Positions 10,487-22,212 of a stretch of DNA of 64,000 nt are shown here, piece by piece. The translations under genes and the position numbers were made by a program. Source of the stretch: Datisca glomerata (Eukaryota > Streptophyta > Magnoliopsida > Cucurbitales > Datiscaceae); contig QANY01002420.1 of NCBI GenBank assembly GCA_003255025.1, positions 620,001 through 684,000 on the forward strand, read 5' to 3'. How positions within the stretch are numbered: the stretch's first letter is position 1; each line of letters begins with the position of its first letter. The notes beneath the pieces were generated by a model, which searched no databases, was not told the DNA's origin, and was given only the letters and a program-made list of their open reading frames with translations.

Positions 10487-11039
10487 TTGGTACCGACAAA
10501 CCTTGATATAAGTATAATTTACCCTATTTTTAACAACTGACTAGGAGATTTGCTTCTCAAGGATCGTTTACAGAAAGAACGGAGAGGGAGAGAAGAATCT
10601 TGCGCAAAAAAATAAAAGACGAGAAACGTCAAAATCATCGAAGAAATTAAGGAGAGATCCAGAATGGTACAACAGGCGTGAATGAAGAAAGCCTGGTGTG
10701 CCTGGTGGTGGATGGAGAGAGGTGGTGGTAGAAGAGGAGGAATTGTGGTATTGGTGGGTGGTCCTCTCCTTTGTTTATTGTCCACACAATAATTTCTTTT
10801 GTCTTTTGAACCTTTTGATGCTATAAAACTAAAGTCTTTCGTCTTGTTTACTATACTTTGGCTATGATATGTCGACACCTTCTTCAAACTTCTTCATTTC
10901 TAAGTTGAATAAATTACTGAATTTTCATCACTAAATTACTATAATTTTAGTCACACATAAGACATTGCATATCGTTCAACTGTTTTCTTTTAATAAATTA
11001 CATCACCTTCTTTCATAGTTTACTTTAATTATGCATACA
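10487..11039. other. Intergenic DNA
   Basis: A 122-codon minus-strand frame (10519-10887) lies here. It is proline- and serine-rich, has no recognised motif and has no support from context. Nothing else is visible. Confidence 0.4.
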
Positions 11040-12161
11040 TCTTTACTAATTTTAATAATTATATAAAAGCTCTGTCATCTTTAATAAAAATTTAAAAATG
11101 TGCTTCTCTAATTGATATCGCATTACTTTTTAATGAAATAATTATCGTTAATATATGTCAAAGATATTACAAGCTATTGTGTATGAGCAAAAATTGATTA
11201 TGGAAATAATATTATAATAATGACCTATCAATACATTAAATGATTTTAACTCAAAAATATAATATGTAAGTACCGTGTTTAACATTAAAAATTCTTTTTC
11301 AACTGTTGCCATGTATGCCTAGTATACCTGTTTAATCAAATTGAGTCTAGTTGATATTTTAAATAACACGATCAGTGTACAATATTATATATTCATGTCA
11401 TCGGTGAATAAAATTTTAAATCGAAAAGTAATTAATAAAGCCCGTCGACTTACTATTTAACAGTCCACCTACTATTTAACAGTAGTAATGATGGTTTAAA
11501 AAATCATAAGAAAATAAACAAAAGGAGAAAAAACATTAAAAAAGTCTTCATTGCACGCATTCTAAGAAATCATGCATCCAGAAAACAAATTTCAGCACCC
11601 CACGAAAATTTGATTCTAATTCTTAGTTGTGTACATGATATATTTATTTATAATCTATGATATATTAAAACGTTCAATAGAATTATTTTTGAATAATTTT
11701 ATTCAAGTTTTTATTTTATTAATCCTATAATAACCTTTAAAAATATAATTGTTATACATTATTAGTTGATGTTAGCCTTAAATAAAATAATTAATAAAAT
11801 TCTCATTTATATTTACTCTCACACTAATTTTAAAATAAATAATAGCTCACTAATGTGTTTCATTGAATAATAATTAGGGAAAATTACACTTTACATCCTT
11901 AAACTATCACTAATAGACGTTTTAAACTCTAAATTTTTAAACATTATAGTTTAAATCTTGAACTATCTGGGTTATTTGTACAATCTCTAAAATGATAATT
12001 AATGATAATAGAGCATCATTAAACACATTTATAGACGATTTATTCACATATTATTTGTACAATCTCTAAAATGATAATAAATGATAATTCTAAAATATGA
12101 TACAACTCATATATTAAACTTGATACTTAGTTCACGTGCAATGCACGTGTACTATTACTAG
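11040..12161 (+). mobile_element. Probable non-autonomous Helitron
   Basis: The interval starts with TC (tctttactaat) preceded by A. It ends with CTAG followed by T, which is the A|T insertion pattern of Helitrons. Eight bases before CTAG is a 7-bp-stem hairpin, cacgtgc-aat-gcacgtg (12133-12149). This matches the 3' structure of plant Helitrons (hairpin 10-12 nt from CTRR). The 5' end continues with aataattatataaaag, like many plant Helitron starts. It is 1122 bp, AT-rich and codes for no Rep/helicase. The 3' end is much better supported than the 5' end. Confidence 0.55.
12133..12149 (+). repeat. Helitron 3' terminal hairpin
   Basis: Perfect 7-bp stem around an AAT loop, 8 nt before the terminal CTAG. 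Confidence 0.6.
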
Positions 12162-13600
12162 TATCGTATAAATATATATATATATAGTATAATTTTGGTA
12201 TACGTATATATTATTTAAACTTTTTGGACATTGAATTTAAATTTCGCTGGGCGTGGCGGGGGCTTGGTTTTTTGGGCCAAAATTTTCTTCTTCTTTTTTT
12301 GAATTAGAGGTGACTACTTTTTATTTTTGTTTCATTCTAATCTATGTTTTATTTTTTTAAAGCGGTATATTTTCAATTTTCTCCAATTTAAGAGAATAAG
12401 TTCGACTTACTCTATCAAAATTATAATGTATTTTTTATAGAAAAGCAAGATGATGATTTTGAATGACTTAATCAGTAGTCAAGCCACGTGTAAAAGAATT
12501 TTACAATTTGAAAATAGAAATAGAAGTAATAAAGACTGCGAACTCAATAAAGCTTTTGTTTGTATTCTATGATTCTCTCTTGTTCTTTGAGGTTACACTG
12601 ACCCATTATTTATATATGAAGATTGATTATAAAATATTCTAGAATACTTTGTTTTCGTTGCGGTATTCTTGGGAAGTTGAGGATATTACGCCATCTAGGA
12701 ATATGCTCTGATGATATTATTCCATTTCGGCTGCTTAATCTCATCCGTCTGTATTATCTAATGGTCATCACTTGTTCAATCTACTTCCTGCTAGTTGATG
12801 GGATGGGAGCTAGTCACATGGCACATGTACCGTACATTAGCCCATGTTACACTCAATGACGTATTTCCATTAATGTGTAACGTGACTTTACTAGATCGGT
12901 GGTTGTCCCATTTCCATGGCTTTTCTTATTCTGTCGTTTCTTTTCTCAAGGTGTTGAAGCATTTGTCGGATGTGTTGGCGTGCCTATCAATTCATTGATT
13001 ACATTGATGTAATAAAGGGGGCAACGCAATGATTTCTCTTGTCACATCCATTCAATTCTGTTTGTTCAGTTCTACGTCACCTCTTTGCCTTGCGTCGTTC
13101 AAGATTCTTTAATTTGTTTGGATTTCCATTTCACATCCATGTTCTAATGCCCTTCTTCACTTGCTCGTTTCCACAATAAGTGATTCGTCCTCTTTCCTTT
13201 CTCTTTTGTCCACTTTATTTCAATCTTTCTCTTGTTCAAAAAATGTTTAAAGAGACAATCTTCTCTCCCTTGATTCCTAAGGTTCAGAACGAAGCAAAAT
13301 TCAAGGATTTTGTTGGAATTTATAGGGATATTTTCCCCCAGCATATTCATTTCCTTAGGCGAGAATCGGGCCATGAGACTTCCTTAGACCTCTTGCCCAG
13401 AATACCTTTCACTCATTTATATAGCCTTAGGGTTTAGTTTCCCAATGTCCCCACTCTTCCCATTTTTTCCAGCATTACGGTTTTGCCCCTTCACAGTTCA
13501 CGCGGAACACTTATACAATTCTTTTTTGTTTTGAGGCTTTGAACAGATTGTGCTACCCTGAGTTAGGATTAGTGGAATTTAGGTTGACTTACTTAGTCAA
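12162..13600. other. Non-coding DNA, possibly the 3' LTR side of the Tat element
   Basis: This holds short meaningless frames, a TA-rich start (12170-12215), a conspicuous block around 12545-12660 (attatttatatatgaaga) and CT-rich DNA at 13150-13500. For the minus-strand gypsy element to the right, its terminal LTR should lie here, beyond the antisense ORF. No TG...CA ends or second LTR copy could be identified, so this remains an inference. Confidence 0.3.
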
Positions 13601-13730
13601 ATTATGAAGAGGAGAAAAGAGACTTTCAGCCTTTGTTTTCCCGTTTCAATGACATGAGAAGAGTGTGGACCATGATTGGCGGGCGGAATGTCCATCCTCA
13701 GTTGGACCCTTCGAGCTCTAACCCAACCTC
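13601..13730 (+). repeat. Duplicated segment of the antisense ORF, copy 1
   Basis: From attatgaagaggagaaaa to acccaacctc it matches 14254-14392 with few changes (shared blocks cagttggacccttcgagctc and gtggaccatgattgg). It ends in a G-rich stretch (aggggggtggggtgg) not found in copy 2. Confidence 0.85.
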
Positions 13731-13909
13731 AGGGGGGTGGGGTGGATTGGGCGGAATGATTACATGACCCCTAGAATGGATAGAAGGGAACTCTCATAAA
13801 AGATATGCCACAAGGAGATAAAGGATGAAAGAGGGATATCATTAACATTTGGGGAAACTAGAGTGGTGAAGGCCACTGGATCATTCCCGTAGTTGGGGCG
13901 TCTTCAGTA

Positions 13910-15237
13910 ATTAGTGAGCTTTGTTTCTCTAATTAATTGTATTGCTCTTTCTCTTCTTCTCTCTATTTTTTTACTGACTTTCCTTTTGCCTTTCTCCTTG
14001 ATAAAGAAGCGGGCAAACACTAAGCCTTTGTACTCAAAAGCAAACGTCGAGTGCATCGATGAAGCTTACCACTGCCATATCTGTGACTGGCACATTCTTC
14101 TATATCCACGAAGCGAGGTCACAACTGCCTTCGCTGCTTCCATTATAGTTATTACTCATGATGTCTCAATTCCAGTTGCAATCTATGTTCCATCATTCTG
14201 TCGATTCATTCTCCCTCTCCAGCTTTCTTTAGAGGATTTTTTAGAGCCAATGAATTATGAAGAGGAGAAAATATTCTTTCATCTTTTATTTTTCTGTTTC
14301 AATGCCATGAGAAGACTGTGGACCATGATTGGGGATATTGGCGGGCAGAACGTCCATCCTCAGTTGGACCCTTCGAGCTCCAACCCAACCTCTGTGGAGG
14401 ATAGTAGGGATGCCATCACTCCTCCTCTAGTTGTTAGTCCTTCGACTCATGACCCTCCCACTGCGAACTCTCTATCTGCTGACCCTCATCAGGTGGTACG
14501 TAGAAGAGATTGTCCCTTGGAGGTTAAGGCGGTTCAATAGCGACCCACAGATTCCTACTTCAATGAGCTTCCTCAATTAGCCGTAAGTGGCTCACGCCAT
14601 AGCTTTTGGGATCCTCTGCGAGACAGACACAACCTTAACACGCCAAATGAGTGTTGAGGCCTTATTTTCAGTATTAAGCCATGACATGATCAGGGTAAGT
14701 TCCTTACCATTTTTTAATTTTTGTTTTCAAGTATCGTTCTCTAATAGTTTTTTTGCTACATGCCACCATTCATCACAATGCCCTTTTGGAGTACCACGGT
14801 TTGTGTGAGCAAGCCGTACTTAGGTATCGTGGCGCACTGGAAGAGACTCACATCCTTGTTGAGCGACTCCAGGTAGAGTTGGAATGGTTGAACGGGGAAG
14901 ACTCTGAGCTTCAGGAGTTGACGGAGAAGCAGGCTCAGGAAATTGTTGTCCTTAAATTAGAGAACTTCAAGCTTGATGAATCTTTTGAAGGAGCTTGATC
15001 TTGCTAGAGTGCACACCATTGAGGAGAGAGAGAAAGAGGTCGAACCCAGTTTTAGGAGGCCTTCGATGAGGCTAAAGAGGCTGTTTATAGCCTCGGCTAC
15101 TGAGATGGCATTGTTCGGACTCCTCCTAGGCGACTTCTTTCTGACGAGCCTCTAACTCACATTCCCAGTTCATCATGCTCTGATCCTCCTACTGAGACCA
15201 TCCCTGTTAAAGTTTCTGAAACTATTGTTATCTCTTA
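13910..15237 (+). pseudogene. Antisense extra ORF of the Tat-type element, broken
   Basis: On the strand opposite the neighbouring gag-pol, several frames join into one decayed ORF. An N-terminal part (13914-14540) ends with a serine/threonine/proline-rich stretch (near NVHPQLDPSSSNPTS). A second part (about 14753-14998) is strongly coiled-coil (LQVELEWLNGEDSELQELTE). The last part reads on to a stop near 15237 (DEPLTHIPSSSCSDPPTET, then VSETIVIS). The frame shifts at least twice. Tat-lineage gypsy elements commonly carry an extra ORF between pol and the 3' LTR, often antisense and with a plant mobile-domain-like N-terminus. The position fits exactly. The mobile domain itself is not clearly visible here. 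Confidence 0.55.
14254..14392 (+). repeat. Duplicated segment of the antisense ORF, copy 2
   Basis: Matches 13601-13730. This copy lies inside the longer reading frame and contains an extra gatattgg. Confidence 0.85.
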
Positions 15238-15480
15238 ATACCATTGTTGTAATTTCTTTTGTGTCTTTTTTAAGAACTCATGTAATTTTTCTTTCAAGTA
15301 ATGGAATTTTTGTTTCTCTCTATGCTTATTTGTATTTCCTCTCTTTTTGCTTTTTCTTCACTGCCTTTTCGTGGGACTTATCTTTTGTGAATGGTAAAGT
15401 TTTCACTTCTGGTCCTTTCATAACTATTCCCATTTTATGGACTTAGAGTTTTGCTTCATTCGTTTGGTGGATGACATTCC

Positions 15481-15845
15481 ATTATAATCTGCTTGTGGGG
15501 CATGACCCCAGGTTTCCTTTAGAGAATAGATGCACATTGTAGTGCATTTCATTCTCAAGGACTTAGTCTCATTGTAGAGACATGGCCCTAGGTTTCCTTT
15601 AGAGAACATATGTCCATTGTAGCGTTGTCTGTTCTTAAGGACTTAAGCTCACTATAGAGACATGGCCCCAGTTTCCTTTAAAGAACGGATGTCCATTGTT
15701 GTACAGTCTGTTCTCATGGAGTTAAGCTCATTGCAGAGCCATGGACCCATATTTTCTTTAGAAAATAGATGTCCATTATAGTGTAGTTCGTTCTCAAGTA
15801 TTTGGGCTCATTATAGAGTCATGGCCCCAGTTTCCCTTTAGTATT
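15481..15845. repeat. 80-bp tandem repeat, about 4.5 copies
   Basis: The block catggcccca-gtttccttta-gagaa starts at 15501, 15581, 15661, 15740 and 15820, a spacing of 80, 80, 79 and 80 bases. Each unit continues with tagatgtccattgtagtg and ttctcaaggacttaagctca-like words. It lies between the pol end and the antisense ORF. Tat/Ogre-type elements are known for tandem repeats in their 3' untranslated region. Confidence 0.93.
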
Positions 15846-15984
15846 ATTCAAAAGCCCTAAAGTACGAAGAACAAAATAACTAGACACCATCTATTACGTG
15901 GAAAACCCTTAATGAGAAAAAAATTACGAAATGTTTTTGTTTCACTAGTAAATGTGATGAAATTTGTACATAATTAATTCATAC

Positions 15985-16820
15985 ATAACATCTTCGCAAG
16001 TGGGTTGCGTTCCACAGCTTCACCAAATCTTTTCCTTCTTCTGTTGTGAGGAAATTATATTTGTTGCCTTGTATCTTATTTTATGTAGGGCCTCCCCAAT
16101 TACGTCCTAGCTTGCCTTCCCCAGTTTAAAATATTTTCTTTAACACCAAGTCTCGTACTTGAGATTCTCGTTTGTGGATCCTTTTTTGAAAGTAAGGTCT
16201 CCTATTCTAATTGGAGTTGGCTAGTCTGATGAGAGCGGTTTCCCTTCTTTCTTTAAGGAAATCTACGCTTTTATTCATCAGTTCAGAATCTTGAGTTTCA
16301 TCCAAGCTTGGCCTTACTATTGGACTCTCAATTTCAACTAGTATGACGGCCTTTCTTCCATATGTCAACGTGAAGGGCGTTTCTCCCATTGGCTTTGTTA
16401 GGGTTGTTCTATACGCCCACAGTATTGCTGGCAATTCTTCTAGCCATTTTCCTTTCGTTGACTCTAGCCATTTTTAAGCTCTTCAGAATTACTCTATTTG
16501 ACCTTTCCACTTAACCATTCTCCTGGATAATAAGGTGTCGAAAACAATTTTTTTTATTTGAAGTCCTTCACAAAAGGTCTTGACTATTTTCTCTATAAAT
16601 GATAGGCCATTGTCTGAAATTAGTACTTGAGGTATCCCGTACTTACAGACAATATTCTTCCATAAGAACCCATTTACCTCCTCTTCACCAACCTTGGCGA
16701 TAGCTTCTGCTTCAATCCATTTTGTGAAGTCGTCAGTCACAACAAGTAGAAACCGCTTTTATACCAGGGCCATTGGAAGCTATCCCACTATCTCTAAACC
16801 CCACTGCATGAACGTGAGTT
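15985..16820 (-). pseudogene. Tat-type integrase, broken
   Basis: The core is read from AVGFRDSGI-like sequence (about 16810), VTDDFTKWIEAEAIAKVG (about 16742-16690) and YGIPQVLISDNGLSF (about 16650-16605), giving the first two catalytic aspartates. The continuation contains LPAILWAYRTTLTKPMGETP (about 16437-16375) and TPFTLTYGRKAV. The C-terminal domain follows (VRDLVLKKIF, GKLGRNWGGPT, WNATHLRRCYV), ending near 15985. Frameshifts near 16490 and after 16205 separate the pieces. The zinc-binding N-terminus is not recognisable; the frame jumps from RNase H almost straight into the core. Confidence 0.85.
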
Positions 16821-16949
16821 GCCATGACGATCACAAAGGTTCCTTTTATACTTTGGTTTTGTGGATCTATTTTATGTTGTATACTTTTAGAAGACTTATC
16901 ATTTCCTTCATCTGTTACAAATATTCCACCATCCTCGAATCTTTTGCCG

Positions 16950-17095
16950 CGTAGCATTCTAATTCCTTCTATTAGGGCTTCGTACTCAACTTCGTTATTT
17001 GAGGTTTCAAAACCTAAAACATGAATTGTTCCATGATCTTCCCAAACAATGCTTGGATAACAATTCTTACGCTTGCTCCACGATTGTTTGACCAT
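16950..17095 (-). pseudogene. Second (archaeal-type) RNase H fragment
   Basis: VWEDHGTIHVLGFETSNNEV followed by EYEALIEGIRML fits the core of the additional RNase H of Tat elements (conserved TNNEAEYEAL). Only the middle of the domain is present before the frame passes into linker and integrase sequence, so a deletion is likely. Confidence 0.75.
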
Positions 17096-17269
17096 CCATT
17101 AATAGATAGAACCTAACGACCATTTTCTGTTTCCTCCATAATCTTTTCGTTCGAAGGTTCTTCGTCACTGGTGAAGTCCGCGATAAAATCTGTAAGAACT
17201 CATCCTTTTACTAAGATCCTAGGCTTATAATAGATCTTGTACTACCTCAAATCGATGACCCGCTTGGCA

Positions 17270-18420
17270 AGTCTACCGCTTCATCTCGGGGGAGTGTAAC
17301 AAACTTTTGATGGGTGAATCCGTCAGGACTACTATCGCATGGGACTGAAAGTAAGGCTTCAGTTTTTTTGCTATCGTCACAATCACTAATATCAGTTTCT
17401 CAATTCTCTTGTAACGTATTTCAACTGTTGCGAGACCTTTGTTCACCAAATACGCTGGTTTTTCCTCTGCCCTTATCAAAACGACATGCCACTATCTGTG
17501 ATACTGCCACATTTAGGAGTAATTCTTCCCCGGGAGAGGTTTGGATAGGAGTGGGGGCGATGCGAGGTATTCCTTAATCATGTTGAAGGCTTCTTCGCAT
17601 TCATCATCTCCATTGTCTACGGAATCCTTTTTTAGCTTTGCGAAGAACGACTTGCATTTGTCTGTCGACCTTGAGGGGAACCTGTTCAAGGCGGCTAACT
17701 TTCCTGTCAAACTTTGTATTTCCTTGCGCATTCTCAGTGACTTCATTTCTATTACTGCTTTCACTTGGTTTGAGTTGGCGTCAATTTCCCATTGCTTGAC
17801 TAGGTGATTGAGGAACTTTTTGGCAGAAACTCAAAACGTACATTTTACAGGTTTTAGCTTTATATGACTCTTTCTCAAGACTCGAATGGACTCCTCTAAG
17901 TCTTTTATGTGGTCTTGGCATTCTTACTCATGCCTAGCATTTTGTCAACGTAAACTTCCATCATTGTCCCAATTTAGTCACGGAAAATCTTATTTACCAG
18001 TGTCAAGTACGTTGCACCTACTTTGTTTTTAATTCAAATGTCATTACCTTATGACAATATATGCATTGTTCAGCTATAAAGGAAGTTTTCTCCTAGTCAG
18101 GTTGGAATATTTTCACTTGATTATTTTCAGAATATGCATCCATGAAGTTGAGGAGCCCGTGCCCGGACATGGCATACAAGCTTTGTCTAGGTCTGTAAAA
18201 TTTACACATATCCTCCATTTCTCGTTCTTCTTTTCACCATCACCATTAGATGATGAAACCAACATTCAAAAGTTTCTCCACTTCTTCTTTTATCACTGCA
18301 TTTCGTTCTGGCGCAAAGCTTCTTTTTTCTGCTTTACTGGCTTAATGGAGGGGTCAATATATAATCTCTAGCACATAATTTTTTCATGAATACCTGGCGT
18401 TTCTTGGGCTGTGCTTGTGA
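17270..18420 (-). pseudogene. Tat-type reverse transcriptase and RNase H, broken
   Basis: The minus strand reads a NFMDAYSEYNQVKI-like block (about 18150-18100), MMEVYVDKML at the palm (about 17965-17936), KIQSLTGKLAALNRF (about 17735-17685), EEAFNMIKEYLASPPLL (about 17600-17550) and KPAYLVNKGL (about 17465-17430). Family members have YVDD at the catalytic palm; here the second aspartate is replaced by lysine. Several frameshifts separate the blocks. Confidence 0.8.
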
Positions 18421-18729
18421 ATACGTCTTTCTTCTTTCTTAAGAATTCTACCAGCTTGTCATTTTCCATCGTACTAAGTCGAGCGCCTATACGAGTCATT
18501 TTCTCATCTACATTCCCAAGCGGTATTAGTTATGTTTCTTATGCAACTTCATACCTAAGATTCAACATCCCTTCCCCTATGTATTCCTTTAATTTCTATT
18601 GATCTGTTCCTGTAGTTTTCGTCTGTTATCTATGGTTTCCTGTTCTTTCTCAATGGAGATATGCTTGATGGATACTAAGGCTGATATAACACATCATCGA
18701 GCGGTAGCTTGGTTCCTACTGACCATCTT

Positions 18730-19080
18730 AATGCCATCTGGTGATGGAACGACTCTCATTTTGTACAGCCAGGTCCTTCCCCATATGGCATGGTACAGAG
18801 AGAGAGTGTGTCTACTGCTATAAACCGGTGAGGTGGTTGAACGACTCAACATTTATGGGGAGTACTATTATTCCTTCAGAGTATATAATTGCCCCGTTAA
18901 ACCCTATCATTGGTTGTAATGGTCCTTGTAGTTTGGGGGCACCTACTAACATTTTTCCTATTACTGATCAATGAAGGATATTGATCATACTTCCATCATA
19001 ACCAAGATACTGCTCAGAAGATAGTTTTCGACCTAAATCATGATCACCAACACGTCGTTGTTTTTAAGTCATCAAAGATA
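18730..19080 (-). pseudogene. Tat-type aspartic protease region, broken
   Basis: The minus strand reads GPLQPMIGFNGAI followed by IVLPINVESFNHLTG (about 18925-18835), matching the part of retroelement proteases after the catalytic DTG. Stops occur throughout, and the catalytic triad is not clearly recognisable. Confidence 0.55.
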
Positions 19081-19289
19081 AGTGACAAACACTTTTTGGT
19101 TCCCAATCTTCGCTTCTTGTCTGTTTCTTACAATACATTTTTCTTTCCTTTCTTATCATCCCCTCATGTTCCATTATGGTGATGATTGTATCAATGATAC
19201 TTATCTTTATCTCAACTGCTAGGTTCTTTCATTAGTTATGCCAGTCTTTTCCACCATGGTTTAGTTTTTATTGCTTCTAGTTGACATGT

Positions 19290-20250
19290 ATCGTCAGTGG
19301 TGTATAAACTTTATCTCTTGAATGGACCCTTTTCGATATCCTTCCATGTTTATTAGAGGTTTCATTCTTGCGTTCTCCTCATTTTTCACTCCTATCAGTT
19401 CTTTCTGTATCTTTTTACTTAAGTTAGAACCTTGGTCATTCTTTAATTGTTCCTCGGTTCTTCGTTCTGAAAACTTCATCATACTTTTCTTTTCTTCTTC
19501 CAGAGTTATGTATGTCCGGGCGGTGCGTTGAAATGTTTTTGCCATCATGTGCGGCTTTATTTTTGATAAATCATCAAATAAGGGATAGTTTGGATCTAAT
19601 TCTCGCCTAAAAGCCAACCTCACTACTCGATCATCACATTTTTTTCACTTTGGCTATCTCATCTTTGAATCGATGCATGTATTCTCGTGGTAACCCTTAT
19701 TTTTTATGGATATCGTCAAGAGGTACTCGGAGTCTTCCACAACTGAGTGGTACGTGCAGTACTATTCCAAGAAGACAGAAGACATAGTAGTAAAATTATT
19801 AACTGAACGAGATGAAAGAGAATGATACCTCTTCAAGGCGATGCCATCTTGGCAGGTTAGAAATATTCGGTACATAAGCTTATCCTCATGCTAGCACAGG
19901 GCCATCACTTTTTTGAACCATCTAAGGTGGTCCATTTTGTCATTTTTTTCTTTGTAACTCTTTGGAGCTACAAATTTCTTCAGGATGGGAGCAATGAGTA
20001 TTTTCGGGCATAGAGGTGAGCACGTAAGTGACTCTAGGTCTTCTTTTCCCGTCCTCCCTAGCTTTCGCATATCCATCATTTTTATTTACAGCATCTATTC
20101 CACCACTATTTTCGTTATAGGCTTCAGTTGGTGATTTCCCCCATTCGCTTCCCTTCTTTCATATGGATTGGATCTCATTGTCATCCTTCTATCATATTTC
20201 CTCATTCCACTTAGAATTTGTAGTGTAATTTTGACAAAAAAAATCAACCG
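19290..20250 (-). pseudogene. Tat-type gag, broken
   Basis: Two open pieces are visible. 20079-19891 contains ILIAPILKKFVAPKSYKEKN and DHLRWFKKVMAL, fitting the start of the plant gag capsid domain (APIPKKFKxP...DPxDHLxxFxxxM). 19623-19294 contains PLFDDLSKIKPHMMAKTFQR and YITLEEEK, its usual C-terminal part followed by a basic tail. The N-terminus fades out toward 20250. Confidence 0.72.
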
Positions 20251-20432
20251 CCTTGTATTCAATCAACCTCCTCCCATAGTCATAGAAGGAAAATTCAAAA
20301 AATAGACCTAAATATCAAAATATGGCTAGGCTTTAATGTTGCCACACTATCTCTAATAACAACTTTACATACCATCAAATAAAAGCTGTATTACAAATTA
20401 ACATAATTTACTATTTTTTTTCTCAGAGCAAC

Positions 20433-20444
20433 TTTTGAGATATC
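20433..20444. repeat. 12-bp target site duplication of the LINE, left copy
   Basis: ttttgagatatc, identical to 25668-25679. Confidence 0.8.
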
Positions 20445-20466
20445 AAGTCCTCTCTAGTGAGGTGGT

Positions 20467-22000
20467 TTGTCTCTTAGGAGAGGAGTGTTTACCCGTTTGG
20501 TCTGGGTTTGTCATTTTAATGTTGCCTTATATGTCCTTCGAAGAGCTCCAAATGAGGATGTAGAAGAGATTTATAAAGGGCTTTCATTAACAGTGGAAGA
20601 CGAGAATGTTGTGGAAGTTGATAGTACTAACTTGCAAGAGGCTTTAGACTTGAGCCTTTGTCTCGTTATGAAGGTGCTGACTAGAAAATGAGTAAATAAA
20701 AATGTCATCAGGAACACACTTCTAAAAATATGGAACCCGAGCATAGGATCATTAATTAAAGATGTAGGGAGATATATGTTGTAGGGAGATATATGTTCAT
20801 AGCTCAATTTTGTCATCCCCTCGATCAGAAATGGGTACTAATGAATGAACTGTGGAATTCGATAAAGCCCTAGTCTTAATTAGTGAACTGGATGGTTTCA
20901 AAGAGCCCTCAGACATTGAACCTTTTGGGGTACACTTCTGGGTTAGAGTGTTCAACCTCTCATTATCATGTATGACAGTGCGTATGGGTGAGAAAATTGG
21001 GAATGCTATCAGATTCTTTAAGGAGGTGGATGAACACCCCGAAGGGGGATGTTGGGGCAGGTACCTTCAGATTCAGGTCTGGTTGGATGTGAGAAAACCT
21101 CTCAGAAGAGGGATGAAGATCGGGTTCAATCAGGAAGCTTAACCGTTATGGGTAAGCTTCAAGTATGAGTGTTTACCTGACTTGTGCTACTAGTGTGGCC
21201 TCATTTCCCACACTAGAAATGATTGTGACATGGGTTTAGGGGGTTCGACGCATGTAAATTGATATAGCACCCAGTATGGATCATGTTGAGAGCCATAGAT
21301 GGGATAAGGTCAGGTTTCAATAATATAACATGTAACTCAGAGGAATTATCGTCCTCAACAAGGAAATTGAGGGAGAGAATCACTGGAAATAACTCCTTCA
21401 AGGAGGAGGGGAGATGGACATGTGCTGAAAATGATTCAGAAAGCCAAGGCATGGTAGAAAGGAAGAAAAGCGCACCCTCTTCAAATCATCAATTCCATCA
21501 GTTCCTGGTTTATTGGTACCAATTCAATTTTCGATCACATCGGTCACAGAAGAAATTCCCTTTCTTTATGATGAAAAATACATATACTTTTTTAAAATAT
21601 GAATTCTTGTAGAATGAAGCTTTGCGAGATTTTGAATGACCCCCAAAAAGTCTAGGCTTAAGAACGGTGATGATAGTTCAGTTGTCAAAGAAAATGTTCA
21701 TTGGGGAGGGGAAACATAGCAGTTGGGGAAGATGATGGCGTAAGGAGAGAGGGGCTTGGTAGGGGTGATGACGAGTTGGCAGACCAAGATGACACGTGTC
21801 CTGTAACTAGTGGTAAAGGGCAAAGAATTATCATTGACAACATAGGCACTGTCAGAGGAGGGGTAAGGGGCTCAATGATGGAAAATCAAATCAACCTAGA
21901 AGCTACAGATATGGGTTTGATGGATAATTCTAACCCCCAAAATATCTTGACCATCCACGAGGGTGAGCCCACACCTATAACATGGAGATGGAAATAGCTA
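20467..22000 (+). pseudogene. LINE ORF1 (DUF4283 plus zinc knuckle), broken
   Basis: The start reads EEIYKGLSLTVEDENVVEVD (about 20560-20620), close to the usual N-terminus of plant LINE ORF1. The DUF4283 end (MGEKIGNAIRFFKEVDEHPE, then WGRYLQIQVWLDVRKPLRRG, about 20985-21110) is followed by KYECLPDLCY and a CX2CX4HX4C knuckle with one stop inside (about 21170-21230). The remainder to about 22000 is a hydrophilic, low-complexity tail as in the family. This protein normally binds the element RNA. Several stops interrupt it. Confidence 0.8.
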
Positions 22001-22212
22001 CAACCCATAATTCAGCTACAATATGTGGGCCCAAATGAAGGAGAAAGGTTGGCTCAAATAAACTCCTCTATTTCCACAATGCATACAATGCCCTAACAAA
22101 GAAAGTTCCTTGATGAAAAGCAACCCGAAAACAAATTTGCCAAGAAAATAGATCAAAATTTAGATGAATTGTCCCACACAGCGGGTGTCGATGATCAGAC
22201 TCATTGTGCGCA

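Larger units (their letters stand above)
15980..20250 (-). mobile_element. Tat-type Ty3/gypsy retrotransposon, degenerate gag-pol
   Basis: In minus-strand order: gag (about 20250-19290), protease (about 19080-18730), reverse transcriptase (about 18420-17800), RNase H (about 17760-17270), a second archaeal-type RNase H (about 17095-16950) and integrase (about 16820-15985). The dual RNase H and the antisense ORF downstream point to the Tat lineage. Every domain is cut by stops or frameshifts. The 5' LTR was not found; a LINE is inserted just beyond, at 20445. Confidence 0.82.

Noticed and set aside
10519..10887. 122-codon minus-strand frame
   Set aside because: No recognisable domain, no intron or leader context, and composition explained by GA-rich DNA on the plus strand.
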